DNA from: Trichomonas vaginalis G3
Lineage: Eukaryota > Parabasalia > Trichomonadida > Trichomonadidae
Direction: 5' to 3'
NCBI RefSeq assembly: GCF_026262505.1
Contig: NC_067207.1
Location: forward strand, 23,776,082 to 23,840,081
DNA: 64,000 nucleotides
Shown here: piece by piece, positions 54,010-64,000 of the stretch
Layout of the letters: each line of letters starts with the position of its first letter
Numbering within the stretch: the stretch's first letter is position 1
Made by a program: the position numbers and the translations under genes
The notes under the pieces: model-generated
The model's database searches: none
The model's input: only the letters and a program-made list of their open reading frames with translations
Told to the model about the DNA's origin: nothing

Positions 54010-57000
54010 ATGCCACGTAAGCTACGTAAGAATAACGTAAGAGGAAGAGAGCATTGAAAACATCCAATAGTAAGACTAACACCACAACAACAGTTGCAAC
54101 AACAAATGCTGAATGACCCACTTATGTTGCAACAAATGCAAGCAATCCTATGCTTTTAAACCGAGTTCTTGGTGCACAGAGTGGAGGTTTAAGAGCGGCA
54201 CTTTTAGCGAAAATGGCAGGCTATGGTGGAGCTGCAGACGGGACAGCTATAACCCTCAAAGTCAAATGAATTTGAGTTCACTCAAAATCAAATAACAGAT
54301 GTCAAAAAGTCAAACATAGACCATACAGAAGCAAAATAAGTGAAACGAAGAAACTAGAATATGACAGACACACAAAGAAACTAAATGAGTTAAACGTAGA
54401 GAAAAAGAAGAAAGAAGAACAACTTGAAAGAACTAAGTACAGAGGAATATGCAAAAAAAGTGTCAGAAAAAGCAGCAGAAGTAGCAAAAATGGAAAACAA
54501 GATGTCATAAATGAAAACCATACTACTCGATATAAATACTGAAAGATGAAGAGATAAACAAAAAGCCCTGAAGACATATATGGATAGCGATGAGTAAAAA
54601 AGGAAGTTGAAGCAAATGTAAAGGCAGGAAACTTTTACAGTTGCAAAAACAAACGTACAGTATGAAAACTTAGCACAAGAAAGTAAAAATAACGACGCAG
54701 CCATGCAAAAGGCAATGAAAAGCGCAGAATATATAAAACTAACAATGACTGGTTAGATGCCCAAGCCCAACGTTAAAGCAAGCCCAAACTCATAGGGTCG
54801 AATAAGGACAAAAATACAGCGGATGAAGATAGTTCAAATGAAGCTTTAACAAATGCTGACTTTAAAGAACGCTTCGAAGCTCTTTCATTAGTAGGTGAAA
54901 ACAAGTGAAACGACTTCTATCTGGAAAGAAACTGAAGTCTGAAGTTTCGACAAAGAGTTTAAAGAAGTAGCAACAAAATATGACGAAAATAACAGATGCA
55001 GCAACGAGACAGGCAGTTCAAAAGTGCCTATGACGCCGTTAGAGCAATGTTGGTGAAAAGTCAAGAAAAAGAGTTACAACAGACCAAAACAGACCTAGTA
55101 AATGCTTCTTAAAAACGAAAAGTCAGGTAGGACATTACGCTGCAGATGGAACGGAACATATGTGCCAGCAGGTGGAACTTATATACCACCAAACCCTCCA
55201 AAGAAGCACTGCACCAGGACTCTATAAAACATTTACATCGTCACATGGACATAGACAAGCTGCACCAAACCAAAACACAACAACAAACAGTTCAAACCCT
55301 GCCACACAACCACTCCACAACCAGCACAACAACCAACAGTTCAAAACCTGCACAACAACCAACAGTTCAAACCCTGCACAAACAACAACCCACAAACAGA
55401 GCAAGGACATAAAAGAAGTAGGAGAACAAGGAAACCAAGAATTCTTAAAAATGCTTAAAGAAGAGTGTGCGTTTCCCAGATACTGTTGACTTTAGTGACA
55501 GATATAAAGAAGCTATTGGAAAGTTCAAGGATGGAAATACTGACCGAACCTATTTAAGCTTTATGGCTCAGCACCAAAACGGTATATATCTCAAACCTGG
55601 AAATACAAGCTCGCTAAGGGATATGATTTAATAGCATATCATCCAAATGACATGGATGAATTTACTCCGGATATTTGAGTCAGAGCTAAATGACAATTCA
55701 ACTTTCGTCATGAAACGCGTAAAAATAGAGACGGAACGAAAGAACAAAAGCTTATGAATGCGGAGACGACGTTAGATAGGGAAATTGTTGAATGAAAACG
55801 GTCTCGAATATATGAAATGCCAGCAGATGAGGTACAGGAAACTCCACAGGAAGAAGTTCAGATACAACCAGACATGGAAGAAATAGTTCAAGCAACAACA
55901 GCTAGAAGAGCCTGAAGGAAACGAACAAGTCCTCCTTTGGAAACTAACTTCACAGAACTAGATGAAGATTTGGAACAGCCGAAAAATCTTGACCCTCAAC
56001 AAAGGCATGAGGTGAATATGGAATCTTTCCAAGAGTCTAAAGAAGATTCGGCTGACATAGTAGAAGAAATATTCGAAAATGTTTGCCGACATACAAAAGA
56101 CTCCACATCAGATGAAAATATCCAGCATAGAATGGAAGAACTGAAAGAAAATGTAACACAAATACAACAACCTTTTTACTTACGAGCATTTAAACGTTCA
56201 ATCTTCGGATGAACTCGGTGAAAATAAAAGGTTAAATTTCAAGAAAACATATAGAAATGAAACATTGTTTAAAGTCATTCAGAACTCTAACCAGATGGAA
56301 CAAACCTACTTTTGTTTCTGCAGACGATGGAACTACAATGAGATGGGGTCATAAAGCTAACCCGGATAGGTGGTTCATAAACTTACAAACCACAATTCCA
56401 AGAAGTTGTAGGACGCAATGGAAGTCAATGGTGAACGAGACATAGCTTGGTATTTTAAGCGCGGCTTTAATGCCATTGAAAGATATGAAAGATGCAGATA
56501 TTTTGGACAGTATGAAATGAACATGGCTGATGGAAATATAACACTGACGTTCTAGAACATTTATCTCAAAGAAACTACACAGGAACCATAGAGATGGGTA
56601 TATTTGGTGAAAGTTTAGAAAGAAAGTTAAGGAGGGAGGAAGGAAGAGAACCTATTGTACATGACCTTGCAAATGAAAGTTTGCAAAATGTCATAAAAAC
56701 TTACTTTGCAGGACAATGAACCGAGAAGGGATGAATATTTAAGAAAACTCAAATGGACAGTACCAAATGAAATGTTAGTATTGAAAAACATTGTCCTTGA
56801 CAAAATAAACCAACTACAGAAATAAACGACGCAAGACTGAAAATTGGGTAGAAGCTTCCCATTCACAAAAGATATAGTTTGGTAACATTGGAAAGAAAAC
56901 CAGAATGGCTACAAAAACATATATTTGGAAACGAGCATATTCCATATGGACAGGCACTGTTTGAAGAGCTTGAACCGGAAACTCAGGAAAGAGTCATGCA

Positions 57001-57166
57001 AACAATACGCGAAGACTCAAATACAGACTATGACAAACTCTTTCTAGGATATAGGTTACCTGAGATGGGCGACCAGAGCCAAAAGGCAAAAAGGACATGG
57101 AAACTTTGCAACATACTAGATGAACATAATGCAAAGATTGCAACAACTTCAAGCAGAGGGCAATGA
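54010..57166 (+). pseudogene. Very long Gln-rich coiled-coil Maverick protein (fossil)
   Basis: Coding-like over about 3.1 kb from an ATG (MPRKLRKNNVRGREH). It has a Gln-rich start, Lys/Glu coiled-coil segments, a Thr/Asn/Gln repeat (QQPTVQNLHN-like) near 55300-55400, an acidic stretch (55937-56212) and an open C-terminal piece (56879-57166; EELEPETQERVMQTIRED). A long coiled-coil gene beside structural genes could be a scaffold or tape-measure-like protein, but no family is recognised. Heavily broken. Confidence 0.5.
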
Positions 57167-57259
57167 AGGAAAAAAGAAGAGTTAAAAACTCAGTCAGGAA
57201 GAAGTTAAAAGCTTGGTCCACGTGGGTTCTATTATGACATATAAATCCAACTATTCTAT

Positions 57260-57276
57260 ATTTTTACTCATATGAA
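57260..57276 (+). promoter_or_regulatory. TTTTTAY start-proximal box
   Basis: TTTTTACTCATATGAA directly before the ATG at 57277, box-to-ATG distance 10 nt; same leader as M1 genes. Confidence 0.5.
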
Positions 57277-58757
57277 ATGTACGCCGCTCAGAATATTACG
57301 CCAACAGTTTTGGATGCTATGAATGGGAAATGTTTCGAATGGTATAAACGAATGCGACAATGCATTAGAAGTCAAAATAGTTCCTGGAACTTACGAATAT
57401 ACAACTGCTGTTTCTTATGGAACACGTAGGTGAAGTTTGGAGAAGGTTCTTCACAACAGTAAGATATTGCTTGCGACAGGTTTCATATTAATTTCTATTG
57501 ACAACTCTTTCTTATACGTGGAACAGACATTGAAATAAAACTTTCTGCCAAGTTGTCTGACAAGAAAGGTTGCAATGGAATTTTCTATGTCGGGATACCA
57601 ATATGCTCCAGAAGTTTTCATGGGATATAAGATATTCTAACTCTGACTTAGTTCAAACAGTAACATGGCAAACTATGAATGATGTTTGCTTTGAGAAACT
57701 CAGTACAACACAAGCTAGAGAACAAACAGACCAGTAGCAACTTTGAGAAAATAAGAAGACTTGACCTAACGTTCCAGGAGTTTATGTTGACCTTTCTGGA
57801 CAAACTGCAGCAGCAGTAACCAAAGTAAAACTGAAACTTAGAGTTCCTTTGTCATCTTTCCTCATCTTCAGGTTTTTAAGATACTTGCCAACTGGCAGGA
57901 AAAATTTCTATCGAACTTACTCCAAGCAAAAATAACTTAGTCATTGCACCAACGCAAGACCCATTCACTCTTACAGACGTAAAGGGAGCAAATCAAACGT
58001 CATTCGCGAATTTTGCAAGACAAAGTTGACTAGACTTTTGTTTCTCAAACCTCAACACTGAAGTAAACTACTACTTCAATGCTGCTTGAACTGCTTGGGA
58101 CCAGTTTAAGTTCACATGCGCAAAAGTTTGAATGCAAGAGAATAGAAAGCAGACTGCAGTCTATATGTTGGACCCAGATATTTCAAATGCTTTAGTGCCA
58201 AATATATTGCAGTTCCACTTATGTTCCCTATACACCAATATCTGTCAAAGACTTGAGGTGAAGTTGGAAACCAAAGTGCTGACCCAGGTGCAAGAACAGA
58301 TATTGCTTTAACAACTGCAATGAAACATGCAGATACTATGTTTGTACTGTTCCAGACAAAACTATAAATGACTATTCTTGTTTCTACAACCCTGGTATTA
58401 AATATCATAAAACATAGATGGCAAATATATCCAAGAGAAGAATATTCTACAGTTGAGGATATGAGGTCATACAAACTTGACATTAGATGCTATGAACTTA
58501 ACAAACACTTCACAACACCATTAACCCTGAAATGCAAAGTTCTATTATGCCATATGTGAAAGTATGGACCCATACAGAAGTCAAAAAACTCAATATACAA
58601 ATGGAGACCGGTTCAACTTTTGGCTTGGCATTCATTTGCTGACTCAGAAGACTTTATGGGTGGTATTTCAAACTGTTGGTACTGCTACAAATACGAATAT
58701 ACTGGTGACAGAGACGGTCCATATGAACTGAGAGCAATGAAGTTTACAAAACAATAG
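57277..58757 (+). pseudogene. Candidate capsid-type gene of M3 (fossil)
   Basis: About 1.48 kb of coding-like DNA starting MYAAQNITPTVLDAMNG and ending near 58757. Pieces are beta-rich and aromatic (for example KHRWQIYPREEYSTVEDMRS region near 58400). Size and position next to other structural genes fit a double jelly-roll major capsid protein, about 490 residues, which Mavericks encode. No diagnostic motif was identified, so this is an inference. Broken in several places. Confidence 0.4.
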
Positions 58758-59194
58758 ACTTTTCACGGAAGATGCTCTTTTGAAGATTCGTTCGATGAAA
58801 CCTGCTGGGGCTCCTCAGATTGCATAACGACAGCTTCCATCGAGCAGATTTTGGCAGCATCAGTAATTTGTTTTGAACTGACTTCTCTCCGTCAAATATT
58901 GACAGTACGCCAGTTTGACAATAGTATTGTATTATAAACTTACCTTTAGAAATATCGGTCAGTTTTTTGTTATATTTTGTCAACGTCAAGAACTTTCACC
59001 ATCTCGGTTATACCAACTTTCTTTTGCTTTTATGAAAATATTTTGGTTCAGCAAAGACTGCTATCTATAACATTTTCCATTGTTTGTGTAAAGAACTACC
59101 TTGTCAATGAACTTGTATTTGTTTGTGTGTGTAAACTTTGTTTTGCTTCAATTCGAAGAGATACTCGAATACGTCATCTTTCTTTCTAAGTAAA
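58758..59194. other. Unassigned stretch of M3
   Basis: A minus-strand coding-like piece (58744-58989, with KYNKKLTDISKGKFIIQYYC) and short frames, none recognised. Confidence 0.3.
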
Positions 59195-59730
59195 ATGTCA
59201 TTCCGAAAAAATAGAAGCGTGAGTGTTTCAAAAGGTTAATGCGCGGGCAGATGTGAAGTTAAAGTTCACCAACTCAACAAACAGTCAAAGTGTTTGTCAA
59301 TGTCAAAGAAAGAGATGTTGGAGTGGAAGGAAACCATACGAGACGAAGATGGATATGCAATAGTTCCTGTAAAAGAACAACAACATATCCCTGAAGTTAG
59401 AGGGAACTAAGTTCTGTTGCAGATATTCGAAACGGACTATCAACAACATTAAAGAAAAACTTAAAACTCAGGAAGAGATTGTCAGAGCTTTTGGGTATAT
59501 AATGTTAAACTTGGTAGCACACAACCCTGTAAAAGTTAAATCATATGTCTCGCACTCATGAAAATTTGAAAGAAATATTGAAATCTTTTGACAGAAGGGC
59601 AGAACGATATAAACATGGCAAAGAAATAGAACCGACAATTGCTTGCTGTTGGTGTTTACATTAATGTCATTGACAAAGATATACGTTATGAAAGGAGGTT
59701 TGAAGATCTTGAACTTAAATATTAGTTTCC
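59195..59730 (+). pseudogene. Unrecognised Maverick gene (fossil)
   Basis: Starts MSFRKNRSVSVSKG after a T-rich leader (TTTCTTTCTAAGTAAA). Coding-like pieces continue for about 180 codons, with a KEQQHIPEV segment. Unknown function; broken. Confidence 0.35.
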
Positions 59731-60169
59731 CCAGACGTCATAAATATTTGACGTACACCACAATTCATTAAAAATTTACTTGCTATATAATGGCAGAAGA
59801 CTAGTGGTTTATTACTATTACGACTAAAACCCTGAGTCATATAATTCTATAAACACATAAACTTACAAAGTCTCAAGGCGATATGTAAAACTACCTTTAA
59901 AACCGATTGACGACTAAGCCTGTTTTGCTCTTTACACAGAAGCTTTGTTTGTGAGTGTAAAAAATACTATCTTTGAAGATATTACTCAGATATAACCACC
60001 AATCAGGTTTGTTGACTTATTTAATACTTTAAGCGCGATGTAAATTGTCTTGCAACTCAGCGAGCAGTATTCATTATGTTTGGATGTCACTTGAGTTTAT
60101 ATACGATATGAGCTATAATACAAAACTATATCTGGTTTTTCTACCAAACAGTTTCCTATAACAGGAAAA
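59731..60169. other. Stop-rich stretch of M3
   Basis: No coding frame or repeat recognised. Confidence 0.4.
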
Positions 60170-61375
60170 GGTGTCTACCAGGTTTAGTCTGTTCATTGAC
60201 TTTAAGTACACTCTTTTTATTATTGTTTCAAACTTAGGTTCCAAGTGCTATTCGAATGTCGAAAAACTACTATGACCAAAAGATACCGCATGCGTATAAA
60301 CAAACTTTCTTGCTGTGTTTGCCTATTGTTCATTACGAATGCAGAGTTTTATCTCTTCTCAATGGAAGTTTGTTTATAGCATCTTGAAGTTCTTGCAACC
60401 TCATTGGAAGTTCTTCTGGTTCAGGTTGTATCCGAACAATCCAACCCCTTGTGAATTGTGTACTTCTTTTGTACTAGAACTTTGTCTGAAAACTTTGGTC
60501 TTGCTAACAATGAAAAGTTGTTTTCGTCTTTTGGTACAAAAGTTTGTCAGCTTGTCATCTGGAATTGGTTCAACAAACCTTTCTCGAAAGAATGTTTCTA
60601 CAGCTCTGACAATGTTGCACTTGCCTTTTCCGAACATAAGACTTTCGTTCAACATGAAGTGGTTGTGGACAATTAACAATCTTCACCATGGCAATTTGAA
60701 GTCAACAACATAGTCGTCATGTGAAGAACCTTTAGCTGTAGGTATGTTGACTCGGATATTGACATTTGCAACGGTGCAATTTTTGCCAATTGACCTCTGA
60801 GAATGTACCTTGTCTTCACACATGACTCAAGATACTTCATCTTCTCTTCTGTAACAAGACCAGAGTTCCTGAGACATGTAAGAATACAAGGTTCATTGAC
60901 AATTGTTTCAATTGAATTGTAAATTCCATACCTTGTCAAGTCAATGTCAGATTATTTATGAACGGGAAGTATCCAGCATGTTTGTCTGACTGCTTGAGGG
61001 TGGTTGGTACATTCAAATTTTACACTTGCAATTCTTCAATTGCATTCAAAATGTTGAGTCGGAGTCAACCATTTGTTCTCTCTTTGTAGTCTTGAAAGCG
61101 TCAAGAAGCATTGCAGCTGTTGTGACATTGCATGTGCATAGTAAATGTGACCGTCCAAATCTGTTATAGTTAGCTGAGATTGTATCCTTTCTTATTTCCG
61201 TCTTGTATGGCAGCAAGTACTCCCATGAAGCCTTCTTTGTTCTTTCCTTCGTCAAAGTTTACTGTAAAGGTTCGACCAGATGTAATTTGACTTCTAACTT
61301 CACGGTACTTTTCATATGCATATCTTTGTTCTTCCATGGGAGCATGTGCGTCTTCACCTTTTCCTTTTTTCCTTC
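60170..61375 (-). pseudogene. Unrecognised Maverick gene region (fossil)
   Basis: Minus-strand pieces with protein-like composition: 60401-60679 (GKGKCNIVRAVETFFRERF), 60673-60939, 61046-61255 and 61170-61375 (EQRYAYEKYREVRSQITSG). Perhaps 350-400 codons in all. It follows the small basic gene in the same orientation. No family recognised. Broken. Confidence 0.4.
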
Positions 61376-61681
61376 TCAAAGGATGCAATTGTTCGTTATG
61401 TTTCCAGTAGAATCTGGCAAAGCCGTCGTGTCTTCAACTTGAGGTTCACTAACATCGAAAGGCATGTCCATAAGACGTTCTTCTTCTAACCTCTCTAGTC
61501 TGTTTGGATAATTTGCACGTGCTGTTTCTAAGTCCATTTCGTAGCGAAGACCAGACAATTTGTCATAGACTTTTATGGGTCTTCCCTTCCTATATTTAAA
61601 ATTCTTCGAAACTCTCCAACCATATCTTTGCAACTCTGCTTTTATTCTAGCAGATTTTCTATCCATTCTATATGGGGGCAT
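61376..61681 (-). CDS. Small basic Maverick protein, M3 copy
   Basis: Starts MPPYRMDRKSARIKAELQ. It matches 17917-18147 and has a longer C-terminus (VEDTTALPDSTGNITNN). The upstream leader is A/T-rich. Function unknown. Confidence 0.5.
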   Translation of the reverse strand: MPPYRMDRKSARIKAELQRYGWRVSKNFKYRKGRPIKVYDKLSGLRYEMDLETARANYPNRLERLEEERLMDMPFDVSEPQVEDTTALPDSTGNITNNCIL

Positions 61682-61712
61682 TTTTATAAAAATAAAAAAA
61701 TATTTTTTTTCT

Positions 61713-62292
61713 TTACTTTACATAACCACCTGCTGCCAAAAGCCTTTGACGCCAACCCATACCAGCTAATGAAGGTTGACTTTTAGTATTGAAACTAACC
61801 TTTGGTTTTGGTTTATCTTCAGTTTTTGGCTTCCCTTCTTCTATCGGTTTTTCGTCACTTTTCGGTTCCTCTGACTTTACCTCACTTGCAGGTATGGTTG
61901 TGTCGTCAACATCTTCGTAAATATCATATGCCATTTGTTTTTGTTTCCTTTCAACTTTTGTTTTGTTTGTAAAGTTTAGAATATTTTGACTCTAAGTCAA
62001 TGAGATGTTCTATAATGAACTGTTGGTCGGTGAAGAATACCTTCCCATCTGTTGTCTCATAAACTCCTTCAGACTTCAATATTTTATTTGTGAGAGTCTG
62101 TTTCTTTTTTGAGATACTAGCCGTTCCATTTCTATGAAAAGTGACTTTGTAGTTAGGGTTTGTATTTCCAGACCTGGCACTTTCTATTATTGAATTTTTC
62201 TCTTCATCTGTAAGTTCTTTGACAGGTTTTGACAATGGTTCTGAACTTTTTGTTTGTGGTGTCAAATCTACCGTTTCAACTTCTTCGGTCAT
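61713..62292 (-). pseudogene. MTEEVE Maverick protein, M3 copy (fossil)
   Basis: Inverted copy of 17285-17872. N-terminal piece 61951-62292 and C-terminal piece 61713-61934 (GMGWRQRLLAAGGYVK end). Broken. Confidence 0.5.
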
Positions 62293-62311
62293 TTCATCTC
62301 AGTAAAAAATT

Positions 62312-62467
62312 TTAGTTTGGTTTGTTTTCAACTGGTTGTTGTTGTTTTTTAAGTCGGTCTAAAACTTCCTGAGGTATAGGGAGGACTTGACAAACACGTG
62401 GTTGTGTAACTGCTGGAAGTCGACAAATCCATCTTGAACCCATTTGTCTCAATGCTGTATTGTTCAT
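62312..62467 (-). CDS. 51-residue Maverick protein, M3 copy
   Basis: Inverted copy of 17113-17265, whole, with one extra codon in the middle (TQPRV in place of TPRV). Preceded by the same TTTTTTACTGAGATGAA leader. Confidence 0.65.
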   Translation of the reverse strand: MNNTALRQMGSRWICRLPAVTQPRVCQVLPIPQEVLDRLKKQQQPVENKPN

Positions 62468-62486
62468 TTCATCTCAGTAAAAAACT

Positions 62487-62886
62487 TTACATTCCCCACG
62501 TTTGAGGCGGTTGAGGTTGGTTATTGTTTACCCATTGTTGTGCATGGTTATATCCTCTGTTAAAGAATCTTTCACCTTGGTCCATGTAGTGCCCTGCTTG
62601 GTTATAGTAGTCATTTGCTTTGTTATAGTAGTTTCCTGCTTGTCTGGAAACATTGTCCATCCATCCTTGAACTTTTCCTCTTGTTTCAGGATTTGGAATA
62701 AGATTTGTTGCATCTCGTGCTACATCCCAACCTTTCTGTACAGTTTGTATAATAGGTTGTGCTTTCTCTTTAAGTATACCTAATGTACTCAAAATCTTCC
62801 TTCCAACTCCAAATACACTCTGGCTATTGTTCCACTGCGGGTAAAAATCTGGATGCAACTCCTGCTAATGCGCCAAATAAACCCAT
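62487..62886 (-). pseudogene. MGLF small virion-type protein, M3 copy (fossil)
   Basis: Inverted copy of 16692-17093. The C-terminal 110 residues are near-identical (VFGVGRKILSTLG to QPPQTWGM). Broken near the N-terminus. Confidence 0.6.
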
Positions 62887-62903
62887 TTCTTATAGGGTAA
62901 AAA

Positions 62904-63848
62904 ATGACGAATCCAAACAAGGACCCCTATGTTCTAAGGCAACAAAGAAAGCACTCATGATAAAAATCTTTAGTTCAACACCAAATGCTTGTTTATGGAT
63001 ATCTGGAAAACATTCCGAGGTATAGAGAAGATGGACCACCATACTGGCTAATATTTGTCGGTCAAAACACAAGATACTGTGAAGCCATACCATTACAGTC
63101 CAAAAATATTTTAGATGTGAAAACTGCTTTGACAATATTCGTTGACAAATACCATCCAACAAAACTGACATCTGACTGTGAACGTTCTTTCAAATCAGAC
63201 GATATTAAAAACTATCTGCGTTCAAAAAATGTAAACCAATATTTCATTGTCGACCAAAACCATTCTGTTTCGGTGTCATTGACAGTTGTATAAAAATCTT
63301 AAGAGACTTAAATCAACCACAAGGTGGTGAGGTAGATGAAATGTCATATGACGACAAATATAGACATTTCTCCATGGCAAAGATGAGACAAGTTTTAAAT
63401 ATTTACAATAGCCGTAAACAAAAGGTTTGGAAACCACTCCCCCGAAGAAATGAAAAACAACCCGACTTAGAGAAAGACTATATTTAATAGTTTAGTCAAA
63501 AGAGACAAACAAGAAAGAATGCCAGGCTTCAAACTTAAGAAAGGTGACAAAGTAAAATAGAAATACCTAAACGCGACCCATATGAAAATACTATTGACTA
63601 TGACAAATGGAACTCGACAGGTACTCGCATTCGTGTTCGTAAAAATAGAAGAAAGTATACAAGAGAATATTATGAAGTTTTAGGCAAACATGGCAAAATG
63701 TACAGACTGCAAGCAGAAGATAAAACTACTTGTCAGACCTCGTTTCAAACTTGTTAAGGTTCAAGGTGGTATACTTTCAAAGACAGTTCCTAACAAATAT
63801 AAGACAACTCCTGACGAATATGCTAAAGAAGTTGAAAATGACGACTAA
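62904..63848 (+). pseudogene. Maverick integrase, M3 copy (fossil)
   Basis: Inverted copy of 15716-16674 with the same core (YWLIFVGQNTRYCEAIPL, LTSDCE) and the same basic C-terminal domain (KYTREYYEVLGKHGKMY). It diverges from the MGLF copy across 17 nt. Broken. Confidence 0.75.
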
Positions 63849-64000
63849 GCATTTCTATACCATGCGTAAACTGTCATGTAAGGTGGCATGTAGTCTTTAC
63901 TTTGTCCCGTTGTTTGCGTATATCCTGTAACGCGATGTGTATGGTTTCCTTCTCCCTGAGTGTCACTCCAGTAACAATTTATAGCAAACTTAACGTCGTC
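63845..64000 (-). pseudogene. 3' end of the phage-type fibre gene, M3 copy, cut by the window
   Basis: Inverted copy of 15564-15719 (fibre tip end MPPYMTVYAW then stop). Convergent with the integrase, stop codons overlapping as in M1. Confidence 0.65.

Larger units (their letters stand above)
41508..55041. repeat. 13.5-kb duplication, copy B
   Basis: Second copy of 25489-39025. Here the Maverick continues without a break beyond 55041, so this copy has the expected order. Confidence 0.92.
52502..64000 (-). mobile_element. Maverick/Polinton element M3 (fossil), runs off the window
   Basis: Left terminal repeat at 52502. Then, left to right: subterminal repeats, a long coiled-coil gene, a candidate capsid-type gene, unknown genes, and the conserved block basic protein / MTEEVE / 51-residue protein / MGLF / integrase / fibre in inverted orientation relative to M1. 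By comparison with M1, about 4.5 kb of the element lies beyond the window, giving 16-17 kb in all. Most genes are broken (many breaks), but sequence similarity to M1 is high, so the insertion is not old, or the sequence is poorly polished. Confidence 0.8.

Noticed and set aside
54302-54704. Minus-strand hydrophobic ORFs (also 38487-38690) resembling membrane proteins
   Set aside because: They are antisense to the Lys/Glu-rich coiled-coil gene; Phe/Leu/Ser-rich antisense frames are expected.
60315-60713. 132-codon plus-strand ORF
   Set aside because: The minus-strand frames across the same bases have better protein composition and match the orientation of the neighbouring gene.

Overview
The window looks like nuclear DNA of a trichomonad parabasalid, most likely Trichomonas vaginalis or a close relative. 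The evidence is AT-rich intron-poor sequence, a BspA-like leucine-rich-repeat surface-protein gene, very abundant Maverick/Polinton-type elements that carry an integrase and a Dam-like adenine methyltransferase, and long disordered Q/N/S-rich proteins. This assignment rests on gene content only; no search was run.

Layout. (1) 1-10.8 kb is host sequence: the edge of a surface-type gene on the minus strand, then one uninterrupted 10-kb minus-strand gene for a 3,352-residue low-complexity protein. (2) About 11.09-23.7 kb is Maverick M1, beginning at a recognisable terminal repeat. It holds a D12-class adenine methyltransferase, small virion-type proteins, a phage-like tail-fibre gene, the integrase and several unknown genes, then a palindrome-rich tract in which almost every repeat is centred on AGATCT. 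(3) 23.77-39.03 kb is a block that recurs at 41.51-56.76 kb. Each copy carries a CDC50/LEM3 gene (flippase beta subunit), a 4.5-kb DNA transposon 'T' with long inverted ends, a hairpin array nested inside T, and the left part of a Maverick. In the first copy the order is circularly permuted. (4) 39.03-41.24 kb holds BspA-like gene pieces lying head to head. (5) 52.5-64 kb is Maverick M3, running off the window. Its last 2.6 kb is an inverted copy of 15.5-18.15 kb of M1.

How the parts relate. M1 and M3 share the block fibre / integrase / MGLF protein / 51-residue protein / MTEEVE protein / basic protein. In M3 that block is followed by a candidate capsid-type gene, a very long coiled-coil gene and the opposite terminal repeat, so a complete element of this family would be about 16-17 kb. 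Many Maverick genes start 10-12 nt downstream of a shared TTTTTAY box. M1 encodes a Dam-like methyltransferase, and both M1 and the left ends of the other Mavericks carry arrays of GATC-centred palindromes, which suggests a self-methylation circuit. The Maverick copies are treated as fossils: most of their genes are broken.

Caution. The two copies of the 13.5-kb block differ mainly by single-base insertions and deletions, often in homopolymer runs, and each copy breaks the CDC50 gene at different places. Unpolished long-read sequence and assembly mis-joins are therefore real alternatives for several observations.
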